Shown: piece after piece, positions 34,070 through 45,119 of the stretch
Numbering within the stretch: position 1 is the stretch's first letter
How the letters are laid out: each line of letters begins with the position of its first letter
Source of the DNA: Phlebopus portentosus
Taxonomy: Eukaryota; Basidiomycota; Agaricomycetes; Boletales; Boletinellaceae
Assembly: GCA_037892935.1 (NCBI GenBank)
Contig: JAYXKI010000010.1
Location: 1,426,001-1,490,000, forward strand
Reading direction: 5' to 3'
DNA length: 64,000 nt
Made by a program: the position numbers and the translations under genes
The notes under the pieces: model-generated
Seen by the model: only the letters and a program-made list of their open reading frames with translations
Told to the model about the DNA's origin: nothing
The model's database searches: none

Positions 34070-34429
34070 GCTTCCGTCGCATCGGCTGAGTGTCTCGGTC
34101 TAAGGAGCTTCATTAGCCCACACCGTCAAGACGAGCTTGACCAATTCTATCCGCCGTAAATGACGAATGGAAGAATTTCATAAACATTTCCTCTCACACG
34201 TCTGGTATTTTCAGAGTATTGCCAATGCAATCGTGGCATGCACACCTCGATTTGCGTGCATGACCATATGTTAATTAACAGTAAAGTAGAAAACTTTTAT
34301 ATACTAATACACGGCGATTGAACGAAAAAAAACTCGTAAGGTCATTATTAACACAAGAGTCGAGTGACGAATGGAATGGCAATATAGCAAAGTTGAGAAG
34401 TTGGAAAGTGGTTTCTACTAATACCACCA
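34070..34429. other. Convergent 3' intergenic region between YVC1 and BYE1
   Basis: This 360-bp stretch lies between two stop codons facing each other. No coding frame is supported. It presumably holds two 3' UTRs. Confidence 0.4.
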
Positions 34430-37400
34430 TCACCGTGGGGGACCACCTTGATTACGATCGCCCCACGCCTTGTCAGCCGACGCTGGGCGTGGACCTCTGT
34501 CGTCGTGGAACGGCTTGCCGCGTCCTCTTTTCCCTCGTCTTCCTCTTTCACTCCCGCGCCATCCAGCCCCACGTCCTCCATAGCCATCTCTGCCGAAATC
34601 TCTATTTCGACCAGCTCGATCGTCAAAGTAGTGTTCTCCGTACTGGCCCTGAGAATGCGGAGGGGAGTATGGCTGAGAGGGAGAATAATGTCCGGGCAGA
34701 GGCTGGGCTTGCTGTTGACTTGTGGGGGGGAATTGAGGAGGGAAAGGCGGCATCCCTGGAGCAGGATACGAAGGAGCAGGCGGAGGTGTGGATCCCGTGG
34801 CAGGTGCGTATGTAGGAGCCCCCACGGGGGTTGGCAGGGGAAGACTCCGCGACTGCGACAGATGCTGTACCATTAGAGAGACTTGTTCCGGTGTTAAAGA
34901 AGCGATCTCCACTGCCAGTGCTGCTTGATCTATCCTAGCTTGCGTGCTAGGAGCAACGGAAGGCTGAGATGTCGGCACAGAGCCGGGAGGGATGCTCGGG
35001 ATACTCTGAGGCGCACTTGGTAGTGAGGGAAAGGGCGTTGGCGTTGGAGCAGGACCAACAGCTCCAGGCAAAGGAGTTGTTGCCATCAATTTTCCCTTAT
35101 TCAAGACAAAGGCACCCAGCAGCACGTTTGCCGGTCTTTCCTTAGGAAGACGATGGTCATCCATTAGTTCCAAGAATTCTGGAATTGGCTGATCTTTCAG
35201 CAAAGGGATAAGATAAAGTTCTCGTCCCGGTGCCTGTGGCTTTGGTTGAGCACCCCAAGGAAATACGAGAGCATGACGGCTACGGGGAGAATAGGTTAAT
35301 ATGATGAACACAAAAGCCGCATATGGAACCCGTACTCTTTTCTCATTAGGAAGTCAATTAATTCATTGAACTTCGAAATCGCCTCTTCGGATCTTGGAGT
35401 GAATATGACGACAATGAGTTCCTTCGAAGAGTTCATCCTGACAGAGACAAGATACTGGGCCGATTGAGCGGTGGGTACGCGGCCATCAATGCGGGCCTGA
35501 GTCGCAGGAAACAGTGTTTGCCAGTATCCAGACAATGGCTCCAAGTTTCTTCCGCCAATCTGTTTGCAGGAAACGTCGATTGATAAAATTTCAAAATTCT
35601 CTTTGGGCATGGTAATCTTCAAAGAATCGATTAAAACAAGATGCCTGAAAACTGTCATAGTTACTTACATTTCCTGTCCATACTTCGGGCAAAGAATCGA
35701 CGATTGACATGGACTGTGGGAAGAGATTTTCATTGGTTTGTGCCACACTCGCGGTTTGCTCAAATATCGCATCTAGTGCACGCTCGTTGTCATCGTCATC
35801 ACTGTCCAATTCCATAGCTTCCTCCTGGCCTTCAGGTGCGTTACCTGTCGTAGGATTGTCATCAGCTGGAGAAGTCGCACTTCGGTCTGCTGCAATATCA
35901 TCGCCACTAGTATTGGGCCCTTCGTCCCTATTGGAACCGGTCCACAAGGCGCTGAGGTCAAAAGACGAACGCTGTGGTGAAGCAGCAGGCCTTGAAGGGG
36001 CAAAGGGTGATGGCCCCGATGGGGTCACTGTAATAGGCGACGAACTAGGACCTGCTTCACCACTGACTTGCACAATCATGCGCTGCTGTGAGTTCGACGG
36101 AGGAGCATCTTTCATCGGTACATCGTCATCCATGTTGATGATATCGTCGAGACTGAGGCCTTGTTCTGACGTTGCTAATTCATTAGCCACGGATGGCATG
36201 AAAAGTGGGCGTACAGTAGGTCTGCCGGTGGCCGGTGAGACTGGAAGAACAGCTTGCTGCACCTGAATCGGGATTGGTGCTGGCGCACCCCAAGATTGTT
36301 GCGAACCAGAGGTATCCACTGTGGGACTCTGCTTCGGAAGCGTTGAGGACGATGGTGACTGCTCCATTGCCGAAGTCGGTGAACCTTGATGATGAGAAAT
36401 GGAAAGCGTGCGTGTCCGGGCGACTTTTTCTCGCTCACGCTTCTCCATCTCCATCCGTCGCTCTTCTTCCTCCCTCGCTGCATCGGCGGCACGCTGACCT
36501 GACATATCTTCAATAGTCTCGAGACCTTTATGAGTGATCTTCGCGCGAGGCGCAGTGATCTTCTGTAAGATCGAATGCTCAAGAGCTTCCTTCTCGGCTT
36601 GTTCAATCTCATGTTTTGTCTGCTCATTAGCAAGATCAGTAGAAGACATAACATTAAGCTGAGCTGGCGTTATTCGACCCGATGCGATACCCTTACGTAA
36701 CGCAACTCTGTCTGGCTTTGGTAAATTGAATTGCAGCATTCGGAAGCGCTCCCTAAGCACATCTCGTCAGCTCGTATGTACGAGGCAAGCAGTCGAAGAC
36801 TTACTTGTATTTCCCGCCGGCGCTTGGTTTTCCGGTCTTGTCAGGCTCTGCGTATGTGTCCATCATGCATCGCTCCAATTCATTCACGAACGACTTGACT
36901 TTCTGCACCAATTCATTCTTATCGTCCTCAACTGAGGAAATGGTAGACTCTCTGGCGTCATCGCCACCTTCCTCCTTGACTTGGCCTTCCGTCTGAGAAC
37001 GAGACTGCGCTTCTCGATATTCTTCAAACATCGGGCGGATGATCTCTTCCAATTTCGACAGACAATATTTTCGGATCGCGTCATCATGTGATGATTCAGC
37101 AGTCTTTGACCTTTTGGGAGCGGGGTGCTGCGCAGAAGAGCTTCTTCGCTTGAGCGACGATTCTGGTGCGGGGGACGCTGATACTTTCTTCAGTCGCTTC
37201 AGTCGTCCGCTCTTCGGAGGGCGTCGACGACGGCCACCTTCTGATTCATTGTCATCGACATCAGTTACAGTTTCATCCGAAGAAACGGTAGCCTGACGAG
37301 CTGGTCGCTACACACAAGCTCGAATTAAGAATCCAAGCTATTCCTGGGAAGAAACGAAGTAAACTTACCTTGCTTGTCTTAGATTTTCTGTTTGAAGGTT

Positions 37401-38571
37401 CAGCGACATAGTCATCCTCCGAACCCGCTCCATCACTCTCTTCTGGACTGTCCACCACATCAATCTCTTCATTGGGTATTCTTCTGCGCGTTTTCTTGGC
37501 AACGGGCTGCGCAGGCACAACGGGAGGCGGTTCGACAAATGCATCTGTTCCCTCGAAGTCCACTAAAAATGCAGGCAGTTAGCGCCGAGAATCTGAACTA
37601 AAATGAACAAAACGAAATAAAATGGATGAAAACAGATCTAAAAAAGTAACCACTGCATGTCATCGATTCATGATGCTCTTTTCTCCTGTTGTCTGCGTCC
37701 GCGTGTCGTTATTTACTGTAATATGCTTGAGCGCAACGTAGTACTACCCAGCACAACACAGCATAGAGCAATATCTACTACCATGACAATTTGTGTACTA
37801 CTGAACACAACATAACTTGTAGAATGCGTGCCACAATTCAGGTCCGCAGATATGATTGCTCCCAAACGATGAATCAAGTGGCGAAGTTGTCGAGTCTCAA
37901 CAACGATATGCAGCACGTCTTGACATACAGTGATTGCTCAGATCGATGATGCAGATTGCAAAATATAGTGAAGAAAAACCAGATTGTCGTGGTACATACG
38001 AATGATAGAAATACATGACGACAATCCAACAAATGTACAACAGAAACTCACACTTACTGACGGTCTTACGCCCAGTTTTCACTTCGCACTCGGGACAAAT
38101 ATACTGTTCTAGAAATAAGCGCAACGTCAGGACCAGATCACGTTTAACAAAGGAAGACCACCAGGCTTACCTATTTCTCCTGCATCATCCTCATCCAAAT
38201 CGACACACCGGAAATGATACCTAATGAGAGTTGTGAGCAACAAAAATCGCCCCAGCGAACGAACATGCGTACCAGCTCTGACATCCACCCTCACATTTGA
38301 TCATAGGAGTGCCATCGTCCTCCCCTTTACAGAGGCAATACGTCCCGCCCCCTTTCTTTCTACTTCTGTCTGTAGACTTGCTCGTCATGCTCGCGGAAGA
38401 TACAGGCGGCTTGGAGGAAGCGACCTTCTTCTGCACCGCTTTCTTGTTGTCCTCCTGCTCGGGTTTTGAAATATCTTGAACATTAGGAGCAGCGCCACTC
38501 GCGACGGAGGAGCGCGTCGTTCGCTTATTTGCGGCACCTTCCGCCGCAGTCTTGCTGCGCGAGCTGACCAT
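34430..38571 (-). CDS. BYE1: Bye1-like transcription factor: PHD finger, TFIIS central domain, SPOC domain
   Basis: Bye1/PHF3/DIDO-type proteins bind RNA polymerase II through a TFIIS-like domain, read histone tails through the PHD finger and bind phosphorylated CTD through SPOC. The start is MVSSRSKTAAEG (ATG 38569-38571). The PHD finger is CLCKGEDDGTPMIKCEGGC, then HFRCVDLDEDDAGEI and ICPEC. An acidic/basic linker (KRSK) is followed by the TFIIS central domain, from AIRKYCLSKLEEIIRPMFEE to KPDRVALRKGIASGRITPAQ. A long S/P-rich linker leads to SPOC, which begins VWTGN-ITMPKENFEILSID across a 52-bp intron and continues to PANVLLGAFVLNKGKL. The tail is proline-rich and ends in an RGG-type basic stretch. 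One intron, 37563-38057, is 495 bp, about ten times the local norm. Confidence 0.9.
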
Positions 38572-39775
38572 CACTTGACGCAAAACAACTTGCACCAGTT
38601 GCTAATAGTAATCTGTACTCTGTACCGGCCTTCTGGTGGTGTTGCGGCAGATGACAAAAGACGACGTTAACGATAAGTCAAGTGGCGACACTTCCAGCAA
38701 CTTCTTCCCACAAGGACTCATCACGTGGGAACTTCAGACATTTGATTTGAAAGTGTTATTATTGTAAAAGGCGCGTTATTTGTTAAAATGTGGTTTTGTA
38801 GGTAAAAATTGTAGAAAGTAAAAACGGGGTAAAAAATGTTCCATGTTATGAAAGAGAAAAACCCCCTCCAATATCATGCAGAAAAAGACCCCTACGGACG
38901 TGTTTGAAGGAATGTTGGAGCGCTTCCGTTGGTTGGTTGAAAACGCGCTCTGGGTCGCGTGGGAGGACGTGCAGGTAGAAGCCTCATATCGCGCTTGGCA
39001 GTACAGGGGGCGTTCTACTATGCGGTGGGTAACGGTGTCAGGTCGGTGGCAGCAGGTACACGAGGGGTGGAGTCATACGCGGTTTAGGGTAACGTTAGTG
39101 TAAGCGACGTTTATCATGGCAATGGCCTGGCGCGACCAAGGCCAGATCAGGGGGCGCTTTGGTTGTCTGTGACGTTACTGAGAGCGGTGGTGTAAAGGGT
39201 CATGCCCGCGTATTGTTGGCGGTCAAGTCAGCGTCGCATCGCAACCGCCCATGTATTGAAGGGTAAGTGCTTGTTCAAGTTGTTGTGCCCGGATTTCCAC
39301 TGCCGTGCTGATGTTGATCCTGACCATGTCCTCAGGTTCGATGAACAACGATTTGAAACGTCGTTGGGGGATCTCCACTAGCTGGATAGGGTGAGGGAAA
39401 TTGGGTAAAAGGGAGGCGCATAAGTAAAGGTTGTACGTATAACGTAAATTCACGTCCCTCTCTCATGAACTTCACTATTTAGTATTATTTCAATAAATGG
39501 ATTCTATTGAGGCAGCCTGACGAATTGTTACAAAGCCAAGGAACATATACCTCACCTTGAAATGTTTTGAAGATACGGATTTGATTTTTCTTATGATCTG
39601 TTTTACATTCAGTCTTCCAGGAGAAATATCATTGATTGAGAAAAGATTCGCAAAAGACTCGAAGCGTTTCGCCTCAGATGATACAACTTCAAGATAACTT
39701 AAGAAGTGAGGTACCGCCATAGAATGTCTGCAGCTGATTATGTGAAAGGAGTCGCTATACCGAACATTTTCTGCC
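38572..39775. other. Intergenic region between PMT4 and BYE1; no confirmed gene
   Basis: The stretch near BYE1 should hold its promoter. A GC-rich patch at about 38876-39220 carries a 75-residue plus-strand frame rich in W, R and V that I do not recognise. At 39490-39720 a 76-residue minus-strand frame likewise shows no family features. Both may be chance or remnants. Confidence 0.3.
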
Positions 39776-42575
39776 CTAAATAGTATGGGTCTTCTTGGCG
39801 GCGAAATGCAACGTCCAAGTACTGAGAAGCCTTCGGGCGTTGACTTGGTCCCCGGTGAGACTAAGTAAAGGAAAGAAGTTGGTCAGGTTCAGAAAAAAGG
39901 GCAAGAAAGGATTGAGGCTCACCCAGGAGTACCATAGGTTAATGGAGAGATGTAGATCAGCATGATGAACTCCGCGACCGTAAAAACGGCGACAGCTGCA
40001 AGAGCTTTCGGTCCTATATCGGAGTATTGTGTTGGCCTCATTCTTGTCTTACGTCCAGCAATCGAAATCGGGTAATTGATCGTTTCCGACATAATGAAAT
40101 TCAACACAGCACCAGCAAGAAGAGCGGAAAAAAGGTGGGCAGCGAGGTAGTGATGAATGAACAGCTGGCGGCTCATTAGGAAGAATGGGAAGTAATGCGT
40201 CGCCCAGCCAATAACGAAGAAGCCTGCGTTGTTCCAAAGGCGGTTACGGACGGCTACGAAAATATTCATAAGAACGTCAATGACAAAACATGGAATACTG
40301 TCTTACATTCAGGAATGGGCTCCACTCCTCTTCTCCTCGCCAGCAAATCAGCACATAGGACTCCTATAAATATTGACAACGACATCGTGCAAGCCCACCA
40401 GGAAACGATGTTCCCTATCATATAGATCTGGCGCTGTTCCTTGTTATCCGTCCAGAAGCTGATGCCGCTGACGACGAAAGGCCAGTTGATGGGATTGCTG
40501 GCATAAGGATGCGACGCAGTGAGACCGGCATTGTGTTGGAGCATAAGCATCTGTAATTCAAAGAACTTCTTCAAGAAACTTCTCTTCTTCGGTGGTTTGG
40601 CTTCGACCTTGGCAGTACGTCGCAGGAAGTCCTCCTCGTCCTCTGCACCGACGAGGTCATCAACATACCAAATTGCAGTTTTCTCCAGAGAATTTTTGTT
40701 TCCGTTAATTTCCTGCTGTTTGAAGGCCCAGTCTGGCAAAGGCTTTTTGTGCGTCCACATCGCAACGCGAGTCGGAACATGTATCAATCTGAAGTATCCC
40801 GACTTGGTCTTCCAGGTTGCGTCATCCCCTTGATCTACGATCTGCAGCTGGAACAGCGTGTCATTGTATCGAGAACTATCGTCGCGTGGCCAAGTCGTAA
40901 ACTCTTGGTTTGTAGGCATAAGCGGAGAGGCAACGTCGTGGGTTAGAAGCAGGCTGTTGGTATTGACATGCAAAAGCTGAATAACGTCCTCATTCTTGAC
41001 GTTTCGTCCTGGCCCTGTGGCAGGCAATGCCTTGGTCGGGATGATTTGCCAGAAATTGTTCGTGTCATTGTGTGCATAGCCAGTGACTTGTTGACCTGAT
41101 CTCGGAGTCAGCTATTACAATGCGTTATGATTGCACCGAAGACACTTGCCTTGGGAGCTGACTCGACCGTCATCGTATCGGAGTGGATACCGTTCCTTAT
41201 GCGAGTGCAGAAAGACCTTCGTGTCCTTGTGTTTCATTGCGATCGTATCATAATAACGAATATCTGCGGAAGGTGTTAATGTACATGACACCCAGCTTTT
41301 TCTGCACTTACCTTGCGCGTTTAAGAGCATTTCATTGCCCATCAAAGTCTCTTGGAAGGCTGGACTCATAAAAGTGTCACCAGGGCCAGATTTTGGTAAA
41401 AATTTGAAGTGGAACCAGAAGAACGAGAGGTAGACAATGATAGGCACGATGATTAGACCAATTGTTCTAGCAATAAAATGCCGGGTAAAATATTCCTGAC
41501 AAACCGAAGCTCGGACAAATTGTAAATGCCAAGTGATAGAGAAAATACATACCATGGAGTGGCCTTTCTTGATATCCAGCAAATCCCAAAGGTCGACGAG
41601 AACAGCTGCGCCAACGGCGAAAAATATGAGAACACCGTTGATCTTGCTACCCGCAGTACATGCTAGAGATACACCAGTCGCAATGAGCCATGCCCACCAT
41701 TCGGCAGAAAAGTCGCTGTGCACGTTGACATCAGCACCTTGCATAGAAATTTGCTTCCGCGACGTACTGGTAACGAAGCTTCCTGAACCGAATGTACGTG
41801 TAAATGGTTAATGCAGTGAAGAAGATCAACTGGGCATCAATTAAAATAAGGCGGTCTTGAGTAATATGCGCATTATCTGTGCCGAACGCAACGTTATATT
41901 TGGACACATGACGAACGATAGTTCTGCGCACCGAAAAGGACGAGAATAGCAGAGAACGCAGCGATGATGGTTGAGTAACCGCTCTCCTTCATGATTGCAT
42001 ATACCAGTGGAACGGTGAGAGCACCAAACGTGGCAGGAAGAGCACGCATTCCGACGTAAGGAACGTGGTTATCCGTGTAACTGTCTCCAATATTCTCGAA
42101 GTTGAAATTCCCATCAAACCCAGCGAACCAGCCAGCGGCTCCTAGCATCATCTTCGCGAAAGGCGGATGAACATCGAAGTAATATTCTCCACGAATATAA
42201 TACGCGGCAAATTTGCCAAAATGAACTTCATCAAAACTAGATACTCGTCAGGAGCGAAGAAGGGAGAATGACTTTGATGAGTACTAACACGACTTCGTCA
42301 GGATTGTTGATCTTGTAAAAACGAGTGAAGAAAGCGAGCGCTGCCAGCGTACTGCTGACCAGAAGATTTGTTCTCTTAGACTCAGCAAGCTGTTGGAATT
42401 TTCCGCGCTGCGAAGAGACGTATCAGCTTGGCTCGGATCGAACGCGTCGAAATGAAAGCACCTGGCTATAAGTTGCGACATAGTGTTCGTCTGGGTCTGT
42501 TTGCGAAGAGTGCGTGCTAGCACTACGCGCTGAAGAGCCGACATTTCGCCGGCGAGTGGTCACCGGCGTCTCCAT
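39776..42575 (-). CDS. PMT4: Dolichyl-phosphate-mannose protein O-mannosyltransferase (Pmt4-type)
   Basis: PMTs move mannose from dolichol phosphate to serine or threonine of secretory proteins in the ER membrane. The start METPVTTRRRNVGSSARSAS (ATG 42573-42575) was chosen because it splices in frame across a 55-bp intron to a conserved exon. Landmarks are FDEVHFGKFAAYY with the catalytic Asp-Glu pair, YYFDVHPPFAKM, NVPYVGMR-like DNHVPYVGMRALPATFGA, and DNAHITQDRLILIDAQL. The MIR domain includes KVFLHSHKERYPLRYDDGR, DTNNFWQIIP and VIQLLHVNTNSLLLTHDVAS. C-terminal helices include GWATHYFPFFLMSRQLFIHH, and the last exon is LTGDQVNARRLLSTWTLHFA. I assign the Pmt4 branch from the loop and C-terminal motifs; Pmt1/2 is less likely. 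The gene appears intact, with about eight exons. Confidence 0.88.
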
Positions 42576-42801
42576 TGGCGCAACGGCTGCGAGGACGAGG
42601 GAAGATGTTGAGAAAGTGAGAAAGAGGTGCTGCGTGCGGCGCGCGCGAAAGTTGAAGTTGAGTTGACGTGTCAGTCACAACCGCGTTCCGCCTGCCATAT
42701 TCGGTACATGCACTGTAACCTCCAGACGTCGGTCTTGACTTACGCTCTCGCTCATATTCAAATAATTTACTAAATATTACTCTCTCCTTTGGGCGGATGC
42801 T
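42576..42801. promoter_or_regulatory. Divergent promoter region PMT4/PRP4
   Basis: These 226 bp separate the start codons of PMT4 (minus) and PRP4 (plus). No firm motif is recognised. Confidence 0.5.
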
Positions 42802-44726
42802 ATGGCTGAGCTGACTCTGGATACACTCATTGATGAGGGAGGGTACGGGGACCGTGCTCGGATAGAGAATCAAGCATTGCTCGATGAACTTGAACGCAAA
42901 AAGAAGGCCAGGAGCTTGGCCGTACCGACAGACGATGCACGCGTTAGGGCACGTCTACGGGAACTTGGAGAGCCAATCACCCTATTCGGCGAACGCGTGA
43001 GTCCTCTTCATCCTTTGCGTATACTAAATCTGATGTATGGCGACTAGCCTGCCGACCGACGAGATCGACTGAAATATGTTCTTTCCCAAATATCTGTGGC
43101 TCGGGGCGGAGATCTCGCAGAGATGGAAAGCGAATCTGAGTCGTCAGATGAAGAAGAGGAAACCGTAAGTAACGTGTATGCTAACCTTTGAACTTTGATG
43201 ACGGATGGTATTTAGACCGAAGAATTTTACACTCCAGGTCCGATTGAACTCTTGGAAGCGCGACGACGAATAGCGGAATTCTCATTGCCCAGGTCATAGT
43301 TTCGCTTCAGAATGGTTCAACGAGGTGCTTACTTTTATATTCTTTCGTGTACACATTACAGAGCTCAAAAAAGGGTCGCCCAGCAGCGCATTGAGAGCAA
43401 AATGCCCTTGAGACAACTGATCGACATGCGGAAGAAAATCTTCGGAGAAGTGAAAGTAAGTACCCATGGATTTACTTGTTCTTCTAGCTTGAGTCTGATT
43501 TTCTTAGAGCTTTGCGAACATGGGCTCCCAAATCGGCGACGAACGACCCATCTCCATGGTTCGATTCTCTCCAGACAGCAAGATGCTTGCTACGGGTAGC
43601 TGGTCAGGAGGCGTAAAGCTCTGGAACATTCCATCATGTACTCCCATACGTACATTACGAGGTGCGCCTATTATATATTAAGCTATGACCGTCGGCTGAG
43701 CAGCCACTAGGTCATGGTGATCGGGTCGGTGGGCTTGCCTGGCATCCACAAGCCACATTAACGCAAAGTCCAGACTCAGTCAATCTTGTAAGCGGTGCAG
43801 GGGATTTCAATCTCCACCTGTGGTCACTTTCTAAGTAAAGCTTTAATTTGCTACAGTCGTCAGGCATAGACGCCTGACCGTTCTTTTTTAGTGATGCGCC
43901 TCTAGCTATCCTGAAAGGACATGAAGGCCGCGTTTGTCGTACTGCATTCCACCCATCCGGAGACTATGTCGCCAGCGCTAGTTTCGATACGTCGTGGCGA
44001 TTATGGGACGTTACGACTCAGACTGAGCTTCTACTTCAAGAAGGTCACTCGAAAGAAGTCTACTCAGTAGAATTCCAGGATGACGGCGCATTGATTGCCT
44101 CTGGGTGAGAGAAAAGCTATTTTAATCGCGCCTTCCAGCAGTCTGTATTGACTTGATATGTTTATCTCAGAGGCCTTGACGCCATTGGTCGAGTATGGGA
44201 TCTTCGAACGGGACGAACTGCGATGGTCTTAGATGGACACGTACAAGGCATCTACTCTATCGCCTTTTCTCCTAATGGGTATCAGATCGCAACCGGAGCA
44301 GGAGACGACACGATACGTATATGGGACATGCGGTCACTCCAAGCTCAATACACCATCCCTGCGCACCGCTCAAACGTCTCCGACATCCGATTTTTCCGAG
44401 GCACAGGGACAGGTTCACCTTCCGGAGTTCAAAAAGACGTTGAAATGAACGACGCCGATACAGATGCAGATGTCTCTCATGACAAGCAGCAGCCGCCAAA
44501 TGGAATAATTGAGCAGGAGGCGAGGTACCGCTGCGGGTTATATTTCGCTAGCGCAGGATACGATGGTTTCGTCAAGCTCTGGAGTGCGGATGACTGGCAG
44601 CTGTTACGCACACTGACGACAGATGCCGGAAAGGTCATGTCTGTTGACCTGTCGAACGATGGGAAGTATTTGGTATCGGGGACTTATAACCGGAACTTCC
44701 AGTTGTACGAGCCGGAGGGAGTGTAG
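42802..44726 (+). CDS. PRP4: U4/U6 snRNP protein Prp4 (SFM domain and WD40 propeller)
   Basis: Prp4 binds Prp3 on the U4/U6 di-snRNP and is needed for tri-snRNP assembly in the spliceosome. The start is [20 protein letters not shown] (ATG 42802). The splicing-factor motif is [20 protein letters not shown], followed by [15 protein letters not shown]. An acidic stretch ([10 protein letters not shown]) follows, then the basic helix [20 protein letters not shown]. The C-terminal half is a WD40 propeller; repeats can be seen at [75 protein letters not shown] and [19 protein letters not shown]. One repeat carries a polar insert near 44400-44520. The stop is at 44724-44726. All introns are short GT-AG. 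Confidence 0.95.
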
Positions 44727-45119
44727 TCACGTATTTACGGAATGTGTTAAAATTCGACGGGGACAATGTATACACGGAAGCTGATCAGGGACAGGAAAGT
44801 GTCGTCCTTCCAGCCTTTTCAGGTTTTTATTGTCCAGAGTGCGATATTTGTGCGCGCATCCTAGCCCGAAGCAAGTATGGATCAAACGAAATATCATCAT
44901 TCCCCAGTATTTCAATGTCTATACTTTGGATTGCGACAAATGTATAACAGTTATACTTGATAAATGACTAGTAATACAGTTTTGACTGCGACACTGTACA
45001 ATCATCAAGAGAACGAAACGACAAGTTGGTAACAAAGAGGGCGACAGCGCAAGGCAGATAAAAAAATGCAGCATATTGTTCGCAAGGTCCCATTGTCACA
45101 GTGAAGGATTGAAAAGTAG
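44727..45119. other. Convergent 3' intergenic region between PRP4 and the MBF gene
   Basis: These 393 bp lie between facing stop codons. No coding frame is supported. Presumed 3' UTRs and terminators. Confidence 0.4.
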
